A DNA stretch of 64,000 bases from Corinectria fuckeliana (GCA_019137255.1 WPDH01000179.1:62001-126000); one strand, 5' to 3'; shown: positions 42,795 to 55,637, counted from the stretch's first letter. Made by a program: numbers and translations. Notes: generated from the sequence alone by a model not told the origin.

Positions 42795-43898
42795 GGGCCA
42801 ACGCAGCAGATATGACGAAACAGGCTCGTGATGCCATACGACGCATACGAGCCGACACCTAGACGAGAGGTCAAAGCATATCCTCCTGCAGATAGGTGGC
42901 TTGGGCACCCTGATGACTTTTAATTTGCAATATAGAGCATATTCCAGGCTGGAGTTTGACATTGGTATCAGGTTGGGCTTCAAGAAATGTGAGCAGATAG
43001 TCAGACATCTCCTTGCCATCTTCTGGTGTAGTGTTGGTCAGACGATCATTTGCCTTTGCTTTCAAATGGGTGATTAGTGCCACGATATAGTTAACCAGAG
43101 TACAGACGCGTTGAACTGCTCAGTTAGGGATTACCGGCCGCTCAAGGCGTAGGTGCGACTCCCATACACCAAGACTGGCAGGATATTGTATAGTGAAAGC
43201 CAGTCACTAGTTGCTTCAGCCTTCGACATATCCTTTCCACCTCGTATTAGTCAAGCTACTGGTCGGGGCGACTGATTACCTCGTCCCGATCAAGCGCGTC
43301 GACTGCAGTCATTTCTCTCTCTATTATTCAATATCCTACACCCACATCTTCCGCGTTTCCCCTCATTCCTCTCTCTCTTTCTCTTGCTGTGCGTACAAAA
43401 TGAGCCGTCCAACACCAACGACTCCTTGGTCCGACACGGCGTGCATACCATGTCGGCGTTTCGGATCATTGAATCCATCCCGAGCAACAAGGTCAAACTA
43501 CCCCCCGCCATTCGCTATGCATGTCCATCCACCATGTCTCCCTGCATATAATGAACTGTCCCCTTACTCCGGCACACAAACTCCGCAAATAACCTGCTGT
43601 GAAAACCCAAAGAAAATAAAATAAAAAAACAAAGAGAGGTGTGAGATGGCTCATACATGATTGTGCGTCCGCACCAGCCCCCATCCTGTAAAATGATTGA
43701 GAATGGATCTCTGCACCTGTGACACCTTCACACGCCCGTCTCCCAAAACTCCGCCATATGCTAGGACTCTGCGAAGAACGACCCCCAGCTGCTTGACACT
43801 TGCCTCTGCAGCTGGCCGTTGTGCCAATGACGGAAATCGCTGTATATATAAAATAGAACCTTGGTGCCGGGCCGACCCAAGACTAGGTCCCAACCCTC
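42795..43898. other. Spacer
   Basis: No supported gene. A short plus-strand frame from an ATG near 43.40 kb (MSRPTPTTPWSDTACIPC) has no recognisable domain. The right part is the 3' flank of ZDS1. Confidence 0.5.
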
Positions 43899-46869
43899 TC
43901 ACCACATGTCGTCCCTGTCGTCCTGCCCGTCATGCCTGTCATGCCGACGATCCTCCCCATTATCGTGGTACTGGTAGTACTCCTTCGATCCTTGGCCATA
44001 GTCGTCAGAGCCTTCGTAGTCGTAGGAATTGTTGTGATCATTCCCATGCTCATCCTCATAGATCTGAGCATCGTCAACGTAGTCCACCTCATCGTTGCCA
44101 CCGGATTCCGCGTATTGCACCGCTGCCTAGAAAGAAAATGATTAGCAAAGATGTGTTAGAAAGGCCAGAACAGTACTCACCCGATGGTAGTCAAAGTTAT
44201 AGTGATCAGTGGCGTCCTGGGAGTCCTGGGAGTCCTGCATTTGCTGCTGTACCAGGTAGTCCTGTTCCTGCTGTTTCCGTCGAGCCTCTTCCTCGAGACG
44301 CTTTTGCTGGGGGGAGAGTGGCACGTTCATCTGCGGGTGCATGGCTTGCACGATCGCAAGATAACTATACATGAAGTTGCTTAGCAAGACTTGGCTGAGC
44401 AGCGAGCGGCGTGGATTCGCCAGCTTGATATGGGCCATTCGATAGATGGCTCTCTCCTCCAGGAGAGGGAATCTAGTCCAGTGGTAGTCCACATCCGGTA
44501 CCAGGGGTTTGTAAACCGGCTCTTCTGGGACTTTCAAGTGCTGAATCTTCTTCGCGTGCTTCTCCTTTTCGTCCTTCTTCTTGCTTCCACCAAATATGGA
44601 TGAGAAGATGTTTCCGTCCTTCTCCTTTTTGGAGTCACTCTTGCGATGACTCTCCTTCTTGCGCTCTTCGTGCAGCTTGCTATCCATATTCTCGCGCTCC
44701 AGGATCAGGCTTTCACGGCCTTTCGTGGCGTTCTTATCGATAGACGTTTGTATCACGTCTAGTCTCACGTTGTCCTGAGCCTTATCAACCAGGGACTTGG
44801 TTTTCGACTTCTTGTTCTCTTCCTTCTTCCGCTCCTTGTCTTCCATCCCGCTCTTGAACCATTTCCAAGCGCTGCTTGACGACTTGGTGGTAGACACGCT
44901 GCTTGAGTCGTCATCCCGGTCCTTCTTAGATTTCTTATCGGATCTCTTCTCCTCCTGGGGCGCCGTAGGAATGAATGTCAGGCTGTCGGTACGGCTCGCT
45001 CCGCCACCAGGTACAGGGGAAGGATTTGCCGTCAGATTGTCATTCAGGGACTGCCCTTGGGGATATGAGGACCGGGATGTGTATTGCTGAGGTGAGGATT
45101 GAGGGACTGTCTGGCGACTTGCAGTGCGCCGGCTGGATCGTGGGGGAGGCTCATCAGGTGCCTGTTCCGGTTCAGGGACTGCCTGTGAGGCGGGCAGAGG
45201 CGGAGTGTTCTGGGACGATGATCTTTCTGGGAACCGCCTGGAAAGCTGGTCGTCTTGGTTTTCAGCGGCCTCATCGGCGGCTGATGTCTCGATGATCGGC
45301 ACAACTAGCGCTGTCGATGATGTTCTAGTCGGTAGCTGGTCCTGGTATATCTCAGTAGTCGAGGCCGCGCCTCCGTCTCTCGAATCCTGTGAGGCTCCAT
45401 CGAGGGGATCAAACCCGCCAAGTGATTCTTGAGAGAACTTGTGCTGTCTCCTCACGGAACGGTTCGGACGAGAGTAGTTATCTGCCAGTGGCTCTGATTG
45501 CACTCTTGAAAAGCCGTGGCCCTTGGGGGCATCAAGCGGTGATGAGGCGCCCGATTCGGCAGATTCGCCGTCGTGGTTGCGATGTACTGCACGCTTAGAA
45601 AAGGGTAACCTCTCGCCTGAGCGTATACTTCCGCCCTTGCGGTAGGTGGTGCGGGTAGAACGGCGGAGGCCCATGCCCGGTGCTACCGGGAGAATTGGCA
45701 TATCATCCACGTTGCCCTCTGGTCCAGTGGATCCCTGGGTGTCTTGTGTGAGCTTCTGCACAACCTTGGTAGGGTCTTTCACAAGCTCGTCAAGGCTAAG
45801 TTCATGGCTTTGATAACTTCCCCGGGATCGATGTCTCTCCAGTCTCTCGGCACCATCAACATAACCGATCGCACCTCTTCCCCCAGAGGTGTCAATCTGA
45901 CGGGAGAGCATCGACTTCTTCCGTCTCAACCCGCCAGAGCCCGAATCGCTCTGACTTGAATTGTCGTCGACGGAAAGAAAGGAGTCTCCGGACCTTCTGC
46001 GAATCGAGTGAACTCTCTTCTCCAGAAAAGACTTGAATTCTGTAGGGGCGAGCTCCGGGTGTACCCGCGCAGGCACCCATAAAAGCCTCGAGGGATCGTT
46101 CTCGTCGTCGTCGCCGCTAGGAGCTATTGCAGGCATTGCCACGAGAGACATTGGGGGCATGTCGGGATCCTTATTGTTTCCAACATCCATGGACAGCCGT
46201 CTTAGTGCTTGTAGGTTGCTCAGCTCCTGGGCGATATCGCTTGGGTGATCGATATCGGGTAGGGGGAACGAGTTTGAGGCATCGGCTTGAACATCCCGCA
46301 ACGATAGGGTCGGGGAAAGGGGCGTTTTGGGATTTTGGTCGAACGAGCTGCTTCGTTGGCTAATGCCTCTGTTTGAAAGCGGCTGAGGCGTTTTGATACC
46401 GCCATATTCGGCATTCAACAACATGCTGTCGAGAGGTTCTGAAGCAGAGCGGGAAAGGGGCTTCCGCAGATCAGGCGACAGGCGATCTTCTTGTTGGGGC
46501 GGCCGTGGCAGATGCTCTTGGTAGGGCGATCCACCGATGAAGCTCAGTGGCCGGCCACCTTCGGATCCGGAGTCGTCCTCATCGCCATAGAGTGTGCCGA
46601 TAGCCTCGGTAACGTGATGGCTCGGATCGGATATGGAGAGCTGGCTTGCGTGGCCGCGTCTGCTAGCGAAGCTGCTGCCAACATCGCGGGGTCGAGATGA
46701 GGTCTGCAGATCGTATCGAGGTCAGCAAGGGTCATGATGGGGACACCACGTGGGGGAGGCTGCGATGGCCTAGAAGAGTATCCCCATAGGAGGAAGAGTT
46801 CGAGGGCCATCGATGGCAGCCCGAGGGCACGCGAGGTGGGAGTTGAGAGATGATAAGACGCACCATCAT
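43899..46869 (-). CDS. zds1: ZDS1/ZDS2-type polarity and PP2A regulator
   Basis: Yeast Zds1/Zds2 bind the PP2A subunit Cdc55 and act in mitotic entry, polarity and silencing. The secure exons are 46703-44181 and 44126-43899, with a 54-nt intron (GTGAGT donor, TCTAG acceptor; YHR/AAVQYAESGG). The large exon opens after a CTGCAG acceptor at 46704 with SQLSISDPSHHVTEAIGTLY and GGRPLSFIGGSPYQEHLPRP. No ATG lies in that part, so a 5' exon is required; my candidate is ATGATG at 46869-46864 followed by GTGCGT. Conserved parts are PSRLLWVPARVHPELAPTEF near the front and the Zds C-terminal domain (VYKPLVPDVDYHWTRFPLLE, ERAIYRMAHIKLANPRRSLL, QVLLSNFMYSYLAIVQAMHP). A His/Asp/Tyr/Gly-rich acidic tail follows. 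The middle is disordered, Ser-rich and basic, with many likely phosphosites. Confidence 0.88.
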
Positions 46870-49800
46870 CGACAGCTGGGGAGGGACCTCGACGGAGGCC
46901 AAGACACCAACGAGAGCCTGGGCAGAGTCCTGACTTGGCAGTCAAATGGGTTCTCAGAAGTGCTGGGCGCTATCATGGGCATTCGGGCACCACGGCTCGG
47001 GCAGCGCGACGGGAGGTAGATGTCGAGAAGTCGATGTGAGGAAAGGTGCATTCACATTCACCTCCTTAGTCGGTGACCTCGCGGAGCCTGTCGTCGCATG
47101 GGGGAGGAGGCGCCAAGGGAGGAGCCGCTGGTCTGGACGCAGGCTGTCAAGCTGTCAAGGGACCCTTGGCATCAAGCCGTACGCAGTTTTCGCTCGAAAT
47201 GGGCGGGGTGTCGTCTGCAGTAGTTGTCGACAAAGGACAATAAGATAGGTACGCTGGCAGGCTGGGTTAGTTCGTCGAGGCGCCCAAGGCGAGATAGGTA
47301 GGTCGGTCGGTACCGCATGGAGTGTTCTCGGTCCGCAATCAAAGGGAGTCGGCCAGGGCATGAACGTGTCACGTGGAGTCCCAGCGGTAGGTTGCGAGCC
47401 AGCCAGTTCCACTGTATCATAGCGCTATCTAGCGCTAGAAATGGCGCCCGCGGGCTTGCCGCCCGTGTCTTCGTAGGTACAAGGCCTGCGGGACGGATGG
47501 ACTCCTGTATGTAAACCTGGATTCGATCCATCCAAGGGGGTCTCTTGGGCTTCTAAGCTACAAATAATCATCCACTAGACTAACAGACTCCCTCACCATT
47601 ACGTATGGAGGGTCCCGTCGCTTCCCTGCCAGGGTTCGGCGCTCTCCATGCACCTAACTTTAAAACAGGCTATCAGGCACGCTACCAACTCAACCCTGAA
47701 TTTGAGCCTGAGTTTTCGATGCAAGTTGTATTATGTATACGCATACGAAGTACATGGTGTTAGCAGCGAAAATGCCAAGGACGAGGTGCTATCGAATTAA
47801 GACAAAGGCGTCCAGGCACAAGCTCAAGCCCTGGGGTCGGGAGGCCCGGAGATACGGCTGTGGCAGCCCTTCCAAGGGCATGGATCCATAGTTGGAGCCA
47901 ATGTCTGGCACATAATCTTAGATCCGCTCCCTCCCCTTGGCCCTTTGGGATATAATTACTGCTGACGACCCGCCACTCTCAGCTGGTGTTCCAGGCGGAG
48001 GGACATTCAGATGAGTACGAAGTCAGTAACTTGGTACGTACGGGTTGTATGAATGGACAAATAGCTTAGTAGTATTCCTATCATCCGATAGGTTCGGCAA
48101 AGCCCAGGGAGGCAGGCATCACAGGGAGTTTGCCCCCCTTACAATGAACAACGCAGCCGCTCGTGAACGCGATGGCGCCTCCATCCCTCGAGCGCGCGCC
48201 TACCACTCCTTTCACTAACAATTGGCCTCTCCTAAGCACAAATGGGACTTCATGGATGGTTCTCATTGATGGATCCCAAGTTACTCGATGGCGACCAGCA
48301 GTGTGACAGTGCACATGCAATGTGCCGCACACATAAGTACACATGCAAGCTCGATCATTGACTCCAAACGCGATCAACAACTAGACTAGCTAATCCTAAC
48401 CTCCCACACATTCGGCTGCGCCTCTTGATTTGCAAGGCTGGTACGTTCATCACGTTCCAGCGACTTCTGCATACCTGAGCCTACATATGCCTCTCCACCG
48501 GGTTCTGCGGGACTGTACGAATACCTAGACTAGATGCTTTGAGTGGATTGTCATTGTCAATCGATTCTCTGTCAGCATGGTCATGGGTTTCCCACAAACA
48601 AAAGCCCGAACAATGCAGGTCTAGCTTCATCGCCGCTTTTGTTGAAGCACTCATATGTCTCGCAGCCGGGGGTTTTACAGTCAGCCGACTAAGACTGCGC
48701 TTTTACTACCTATGTAAAGCTGTGCAGCGCTATTGCTATTGGGGGCCTGTCCTAAGCAACTAACTTATACGGCGGGGTTCCATATTACAGGTCAACGAGC
48801 CGAAGATGAGAGTCGTTGCCATCAGAATTCAGCGCATGCAAAACGCAGTGAAACCCATCAAGCCACACTTGACGGGATATTTCACCCCCTCTATGATCTA
48901 TCTCCTAGGAAAAAGGAACCGGGACGTCAAGTTCACAAACAAGAGTGGGTTCCCGGTCATCGTACTGGCACGACTTGTATCGGTGTCAAGTGGAGCTGTC
49001 CACGTCCCGACTCTCACCCTTACGGGGTTGTGACAGCCGTCCGTCTGCCGCTGACATCACTTTGATGTGGGGAGCTGTCACAGCGACTTGGATCATCAAG
49101 CCCGCAACAATAGCTATGTCCAGAGTTTAGAATTATAGAAGAATATATTGTAGCCCAAATAGCACTACTCAAAGGAAAGGAAAGGAACGGTTATGCTCAG
49201 ATGGCCAAATAGGTAGTCTGGTCACATGGCATTCCAACCTAAATATCTATGTCTCCCTCGTACAGCTCTAAAAGCGGCACTGCTCGAGCGCCTGACGTTC
49301 AATCAGACAGTGTATTCGTAAATTTAGTAATAATAACGATAATAGTAGTTAAAGCTCAGCTTTGTGGTTCAAGAACCCGCTCGGCCACGGCCACTAACAT
49401 AAGTACATCTCTCAAGTCTGTTTGACGCAGCGAATCTTGGGTCAGGGCTTCAAGCTGTCATCGCCGTCTTAGTTGTGCAGTAAATACTAGCCTTTCGCCC
49501 TTGTCTAAAGACGCTCCATTGCTAAGGCTTGTTGTTAAAACGTCAATTTAATGTTGCTTGGATCCGGACCTTGGTCCACGGGCAAACCCGCCACATTGCC
49601 CACGACCCGATGGCTTCTTCACCAAAGTCGCGCCACTCCACATGTGTCACCTGCCTCTCCCGGTCAGGGTCCCCTATTCCAAGCGCCCTCGTCATTTCTC
49701 TGCGCGGTGTGATCCACCAACCACAGCCATGCCTGACCAGGTTTCGCAAATAATAGCTAACGATTAGTGATGTATCTACTCGCTAAGATATGTACAGGGG

Positions 49801-50895
49801 TCAAGGTTACATCCGTGTTGTCGATGTTGGTGTGCGTCTACCAGAAACAAGCTGCCTTGTTGGTCACACACAGAAGTACCTGGCTCGTACAGGGTAAGCT
49901 TCAACGGATTGAAGATGAGATGCAGTTGTTCGTACCGCAACCTCGTTGAACTATGTCACTCCTTAGCTCGTGCTTTATTTTTCTTGGACTATATCGAATC
50001 TCCGGCTTCTTAGGTCGTTGTGCGAATATGCCTGGTAGATCGTTACTCGTGCCGGTTGTTAGTTCGTCATTTGGGTTTGAAGCAGTTAACGACAAGATTT
50101 TTCACAAGTTGCACCGGTTTGCTTCCCAGACGCATTCTTTGCAAATAGAAGATTATGTTTTCCAGACTACAGGAGTTTCACTGTGAGTAGGGCGATTTTC
50201 TTGTCTACTGTAGTTCCATCCCTCGTGTCCTCGTGACACGCGGGTTTAGACTATGCCCCGAGTAAGGTTGGGTCACTAATATCTTTGATTTCCAACTTAA
50301 ATACTTGTAAGTGGTAAAACGTCCAGACATCCAAGCTCTTCTATATAGTAGACGTTGCCCAGATTGTGTACGGATTAGGGAGGTTTAAACAGTCGGTCTC
50401 ATTAGACGGTGTTGTTGATGCACTAAGAGGGAAGAGAGTTCTTATGGGGATAGTCTAGAGGCGTATTTACTAAGTAACATACTGAGCAAAGGATCCTAAG
50501 CAAGCGGACGAAGAAGTTGTTGTTTGAGCTCTGATCCTTACGGATAGTGCAAAGTAAACGTCATGCTTGCGACAAGCTGCAAGTTGGTTAATATACTTAC
50601 TGGGTAAGAAGTCAAGGTACGACCCGCAACTTGGAGCTAACAGGATGGCCCTGCGACAGCCTGGATCGAAGGCCAGGAAATTACATAAAGCCGCCATTCC
50701 TGGTTGGGCCACGACTACGACTACCTTAGGACTTGAGGATGCAGCTCACTGGGATGCACTCCGTACCTTAACGTATCGCCAGGTTGCTGCGCATCGCACA
50801 GGGCATTTGCGACGAGATACAATGCTTAAGGTATCAACTGTGGGAGAAAGTTCGTACCTTCCTAAGCCGCGTACTGTGCATTAACCGTTGTGTGC

Positions 50896-50916
50896 TGTCT
50901 GTCTGTCTGTCTGTCT
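50896..50916. repeat. (GTCT)n microsatellite
   Basis: Five GTCT units in non-coding DNA. Confidence 0.85.
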
Positions 50917-51428
50917 CCTGGCTGGTGGCTTCCCAGTTATCTAGTAGGTACCTGCTCCGAATATTTAGCACGCTGTGCCAGCTGTTAGGGGCTAAGCCTA
51001 AAGAGGGAACATATGTGGTGTCCCAGGTTGGGGCCACCTCTAGAAAATTATCTCTACTTTAGCCAGCCTTGCTGGAGCTGCGAAAATCCACCCCCGTGAT
51101 TGCTTCCCATCCTTTCAGTACCCGTCGCCATCTTCCTTTGATACCCATCATAACCCTCCCTAGAAGCTCCGTCCGTACCGAGAATCTGCACCCACGCGAC
51201 CGACCGACAACCTACTCCCCGAACGCTCTCGACCGCATCAGTTGATTGATAGAATGGCTGCTGTGAGTCCAACCTCAGATGGCCTTGATCCGGCACTTGC
51301 ACTTTTACCTGCATCTCAGGCTCGCCGCCTTCGCAAGTGCTGCCAGCCGTCTCGCAGCTGGCAGGGCCGGCAGCCTGCTTGCATATCCTCCCGCTCCTTA
51401 CCCTTTGCAACTCCAACTCCTGCACAAG

Positions 51429-51476
51429 CTTCCCTCTCCCCTCTTCCCTCTCCCCTCTCCCCCTGTCTGCGTCCTT
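51429..51476 (+). promoter_or_regulatory. CT-rich 5' leader tract
   Basis: A CCCTCTCC-type polypyrimidine tract lies about 60-100 bp before the ATG at 51534. Such CT-rich tracts are common at transcription starts of strongly expressed fungal genes; that role is inferred. Confidence 0.45.
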
Positions 51477-51533
51477 CAAGTCGTTGCGCCGCGCCCCAAC
51501 TGCCCGACTTGCGAGACTCGATTCGACTTGACC

Positions 51534-53703
51534 ATGTCGTCCGCCCGCTACGACTCCATTACCATTCCCTGGAGAGATCCCTCCTCTTCCCAACCCGTCA
51601 CTGACAAATATCAGCCGCGTCCGTACAACACCGCAGGCCCAGGCTACCTCCAAAACGGTGCGAGCGGCCTCCCCCCTCACGGCGCTGCTCCGCTTCTGCC
51701 CAACCAGGGCCGCATCATCCAGACTGGCCCCATTAGAGTTCTCTGCATCGCAGATGTTCGAGGTGAGTGACCCCGGCAAGGAGCTGAGTTGCAAAATAAC
51801 TGACTTGTGTGTCGCAGGAAACTTGAGATCCCTAAACGATCTCGCGAAACAGGCCCGAGCTGACCACATCATCCACACTGGCGACTTCGGCTTCTACGAC
51901 GACACGTCGTTGGAACGAATCGCCGAGAAGACGCTTAAGCATGTCGCCCAATACTCGCCCCTGATCCCCGAGCCCGTCAAGAAGGCAATCCAACAAGGCG
52001 GACCCGGCCCTGTCAAGACCCGATTCCCTCCTAGCGACCTGCCCCTCTCCGAGCTTCCCCTCCTGCTCGCCGGAGAGCTCAGGCTCGATGTGCCCGTCTA
52101 TACCGTGTGGGGAGCCTGCGAAGATGTCCGAGTGCTCGAGAAGTTCCGAACCGCCGAATACAAGGTTCACAACCTGCACATCATCGACGAGGCTCGGTCA
52201 ATGCTGCTAGAGATCGGTGGTGTCAAGCTAAGACTACTTGGCCTTGGCGGCGCCGTTGTCATGCACAAGCTCTTTGACAATGGCGAGGGCCGAACTACTA
52301 TTGCCGGTGGACAGGGAACCATGTGGACGACTCTCCTACAGATGGGCGAGCTTGTCGACACCGCGCACCGAGTCTACGATCCTACCGAGACCCGCATCTT
52401 TGTCACCCACGCTTCCCCCGCCCGTGAGGGCATCCTTAACCAGCTATCAGTGACACTCAAGGCCGACTTTTCCATCTCAGCCGGCCTTCACTTCCGATAC
52501 GGCAGCTCCTACAACGAGTTCAGCGTCAACCCTACGTTGGACCATTATCGTGGCAAGCTTGCCGCTTCCAAGGCTTCCTTCAACGATGTCTGGGAGACCG
52601 TCAAGGGCGAGGTTGAGCCTGCTATTCAGCAGAACGAAGCTCAACAGAACCTCCTCAAGAACGCTCTGCAGCTTGTCGAGAAGATGCCCACAACCGCTGC
52701 TGGTGGCAACCCCTTTGGTGGACCTGTTGCTGGCCAAACCGCCCTGGGCCAGGTGGACGAGAGCGCCTTCAAGAACATGTGGAACTTCAACCTAGCAGAT
52801 GCCGCCTTTGGTTATCTGGTTCTAGAGATACAGGATGGTCGGATCGGTACTGAGATGCGCGCCCAAGGCTTCAACTTCTCCCATCGTGGCGCCAAGCAGC
52901 AACCCGGTATCCCTGCCCCGGGATCATCTACTGGTGGTCTTGCTGCACCTGCTCCCCCTTCGACACAGACCAGTGCTCCCCCGCCCACCAGCCGCCAGCC
53001 CTCGTCACAGCAACCCCCGAAGCCAACCGTGGCGACGCCCATTCCCGGCCCCCCTAAACCAGCAACCCCTCAGCCAAGTCAGGGTGCCAACTCGCCTGCT
53101 CCCGCCCCCCCAAGCAAGGATGCCGAGAAGACACCAGCGGCCACGGGCGCTAACGGCTCTGCTAACGGCCCCGAGCCAGTGTCCTCCCCGGCCCCCAAGA
53201 CTCTCGCATCCGACATTATTGGTCTCTTCATCATGAACGTTAGCTCCGAAGAACAGTGCCGGGACCTGTTTAATGATGAGGACAAGCCTAAGATCGTCAA
53301 GGTTGAGAAATGGGGCAACTCGAATAAGGTTGTCCAGTTCAAGACGCTCGACGACCGCGACGCTGCTATGGCCCGTTTGCCCGAGGAGGTGAAGACTCGA
53401 ACCCAGGAAGATCGGTCTAAGCCTCTTGTCAAGATCTTCCAACACCGTGAGGGCAAGACCTTCAGCACCCGAGGCGGCGCTGGAAATTGGGGCAACAGCG
53501 CACGTGGTGGTGCTACCAACACGAGCGGTTACCGCAGCGCCGGTGGTGCCAGCGATTCCGAGTCCACCCGACGTGGTGGACGTGGCGGCCGCGGTGGCCG
53601 TGGTGGTGATCGTGGTCGCGGTGGCCGAGGCCGAGGAGGAATCAAGGGCGATACCGGAACCTCCTCGCCGGCCGCCGCTCCCTCTACTCCCGCTGCCGAA
53701 TAA
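51534..53703 (+). CDS. Calcineurin-like phosphoesterase-fold protein with RGG tail (DUF2433 type)
   Basis: Exons 51534-51762 and 51818-53703 flank a 55-nt intron (GTGAGT/CGCAG; IADVR/GNLRSLND), giving 704 aa. Residues about 65-420 follow the metallophosphoesterase order: IADVRGN (74-78), HTGDFGFYD with Asp99, VWGACED (174-179) and THASPAREG with His274. Compared with the canonical D-x-H, G-D and G-N-H-D/E motifs, the first His is Arg76 and the GNH Asn-His is Ala-Cys, so metal binding looks impaired. MWNFNLADAAFGYLVLEIQD and GFNFSHRG close this domain. A Pro/Ala/Ser/Gln linker follows, then an RRM-like segment (SDIIGLFIMNVSSEEQC, KIVKVEKWGNSNKVVQFKTL, DDRDAAMARL). The end is RGG-rich (RGGRGGRGGRGGDRGRGG), typical of RNA binding. 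I assign the fungal DUF2433 family from memory. It is likely an RNA-associated protein of unproven enzymatic activity. Confidence 0.85.
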
Positions 53704-54237
53704 GTGACTTCATCGGCATCAAATATCGATATATTCTGTCCCTGCGAGACGGTGGTCCGTTTTTACGGTCGCAGCTCCTAGCTTCGATCATGCGGCTTCC
53801 CTTTCTCGTTCATATGTGTTTTTATCTTGGGGGTGGGGGGTCAGGGGCAGGAGAACCGGAGGAAGGAGTCCTTCGAACTGCGTTTCATGTACGTGTACCT
53901 AATGAGATACTGGGCCGTTGAGCCTCGGCATCGAGGATTTGGCTTTTTTCGCTTTGACCTGTATGGAGTTCAGTCGCGAAGAGAATAAAAAAAATCATTC
54001 TGGGCTCTCACTGGCTGAATTGGTCGACGTGTGCGTGAGCGAGTGAGCGTATGCGTGTATGGATGGACGAGTTGCGAGCGAGAGGAATAAGGGCCGGCGT
54101 GGAATACCCTTCTATTTGTACAATGCCAACACCTTTGACAGGCTGCTCGTGGTGCCTGGCTTTCGTGGCATGCCATGGCAGCATGGCTAGCTCTAGCTGG
54201 AGATAATTACATATACGACTACAGACTTGAGAATAAC
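53704..54237. other. Convergent 3' spacer
   Basis: Tail-to-tail gap between the DUF2433-type gene and COQ5, with the two 3' UTRs expected here. Nothing else is seen. Confidence 0.6.
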
Positions 54238-55212
54238 TTATATAGGCTTCATTCCCTTGTGAATAGCGGCCACGCCACCAGTCAGATCCTCGTACCCCTT
54301 ACCTGCGACAACAAATCCAGCATCGACAATCATGCCTTTAAACTCCTCCTGGCTGGGGAATTTCTCAATGCTCTCCACGAGATACTGGTAACTGTCACGG
54401 TCACCGGCGACGAGCTGGCCGATCAGAGGGATAGCACTGAACGACCACTGCTTGTAGATAGCATTGAAAAGAGGGTACTTGTCGACCTTGGAGAACTCTA
54501 GACATGCGAAGACCCCACCGGGCTTCAGGACTCGGTTTGCCTCCCTCAAGGCGGCGGGAATGTTGGTGAAGTTGCGGATTCCGAAGGAAACGGTGTACAG
54601 ATCGAGCGAATTGTCCTCAACGGACGAAGGAAAAGACTCCGCGTTGGCTTCGAGGAAGGATATAGCGGACTGATAGGTTGCGGGCAGCTCGAGAGACCGC
54701 TGCTTGCCGATAGCCAGCATGTCAGGGTTGATGTCGGAGATGGTTACTTGGACGTTGGTGTTTCCATTGAGTGCGTGCGCGTGTTGGAGCATTCGAAAAG
54801 CAATGTCACCAGTGCCTCCAGCGACATCGAGGATTCGTTGTGGTTGGCCAGGAGGGTTAGTAGCGCCGGGGTTGAGGGACGAGATGAAGTAGTCCCTGGG
54901 GGGGAATGGACATTAGCGAGTGCAATACCCGGTAGGAAAAGAGTAAACGCACTTCCACAAGCGGTGAATGCCCAAAGACATCAAATCGTTCATCTTATCA
55001 TATGACTCGGCCACGCTGGAGAAGACACCAGCGACGCGCTGCTGCTTCTCGCTCTCGGGGACCGTCTCAAAGCCGAAGTGGGTGGAACGGGGAGTAGTAT
55101 TAGGGCTGTTACGGACAGCATTGGTGCTGCAGAGCGGGCGCACAAGGCGGGGAGAGCATTTCGAAGGGTTGAGCGAGCGGGGTAGGCCCCGGAGAGCTGT
55201 GCGTGAGGCCAT
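54238..55212 (-). CDS. coq5: Ubiquinone biosynthesis C-methyltransferase COQ5
   Basis: COQ5 C-methylates 2-polyprenyl-6-methoxy-1,4-benzoquinol with SAM in the matrix-side CoQ synthome. Exons 55212-54953 and 54895-54238 flank a 57-nt intron (GTGCGT donor, CTAAT-type branch, CCCAG acceptor; HRLWK/DYFISSLNPG), giving 305 aa. The Arg/Ser/Pro-rich start MASRTALRGLPRSLNPSKCS is a mitochondrial presequence. Family landmarks are THFGFETVPESEKQQRVAGV, FSSVAESYDKMNDLMSLGIH, SAM motif I RILDVAGGTGDIAFRML, LDLYTVSFGIRNFTNIPAAL, REANRVLKPGGVFACLEFSK, and the C-terminal GMIVDAGFVVAGKGYEDLTG followed by GVAAIHKG. Length and motifs match yeast Coq5 and bacterial UbiE. Confidence 0.97.
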
Positions 55213-55448
55213 CGTGGGTGGTTGTTCGGCCTCTGGAGCGAGCGCGGGAACGGCTTTGATGGAGGTCAGTTTCGGTCGATCATATCATATGAGGCTGAGA
55301 GGAATTTGGAAATTTGCTGGTTGAGGGGTGGGGCGCCGTCGGCTCAGCCTTGCGAGCGCCACAGTGGCTAATGAGCACCCTTGCAAGCTGCTTAGAGCAG
55401 CTGAAGTGCTAGGCCTGGGCAACGCTTCATTGACTTCTTACCTTGCAT

Positions 55449-55637
55449 TCAGACCGAGTCGCCGGCGTTTGAAGTTGTCGACTGAGTCTCTCGGACATGC
55501 GCATGGATTCTCTGGCGGTGAGAGAAGAGCGCCTGAACAAAGGCGTGCACTGACTTCCTGCAATACCAGCCGACAATGGCGACGAAGGAGAAGATTCCGA
55601 GGAGGAGAAGAGCAATACTTCCGGCCGGGCTGACCAT
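55449..55637 (-). CDS. Possible 62-aa single-pass membrane protein
   Basis: A short ATG-initiated frame starts MVSPAGSIALLLLGIFSFVA and continues IVGWYCRKSVHAFVQALFSH. It has one strong hydrophobic N-terminal segment followed by a basic, His/Arg-rich tail, the layout of a small signal-anchor protein. It sits between the divergent COQ5 and E1-alpha genes, about 240 bp upstream of COQ5. I recognise no family. The hydrophobic segment argues for a real micro-protein, and the small size argues caution. Confidence 0.35.
   Translation of the reverse strand: MVSPAGSIALLLLGIFSFVAIVGWYCRKSVHAFVQALFSHRQRIHAHVRETQSTTSNAGDSV

Larger units (their letters stand above)
46870..51533. other. Large spacer between ZDS1 and the DUF2433-type gene
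   Basis: I find no supportable gene in about 4.6 kb. Frames of 60-80 codons at about 48.81-49.03 kb (plus), 49.55-49.75 kb (minus) and 50.47-50.71 kb (minus) have no recognisable motifs. Parts of 48.5-50.5 kb are AT-richer and may be a degraded repeat. A (GTCT)n run lies at about 50896-50916. The last 250 bp are pyrimidine-rich and belong to the next gene's 5' UTR. Confidence 0.45.

Noticed and set aside
47480..47530. GGATTCGATCC resembling a tRNA T-loop
   Set aside because: No matching acceptor, D or anticodon arms can be formed around it.
49543..49749. Minus-strand Trp-rich 68-codon frame
   Set aside because: Too short, TTG/GTG-type start region, and no recognisable family; may be chance in a GC-rich patch.
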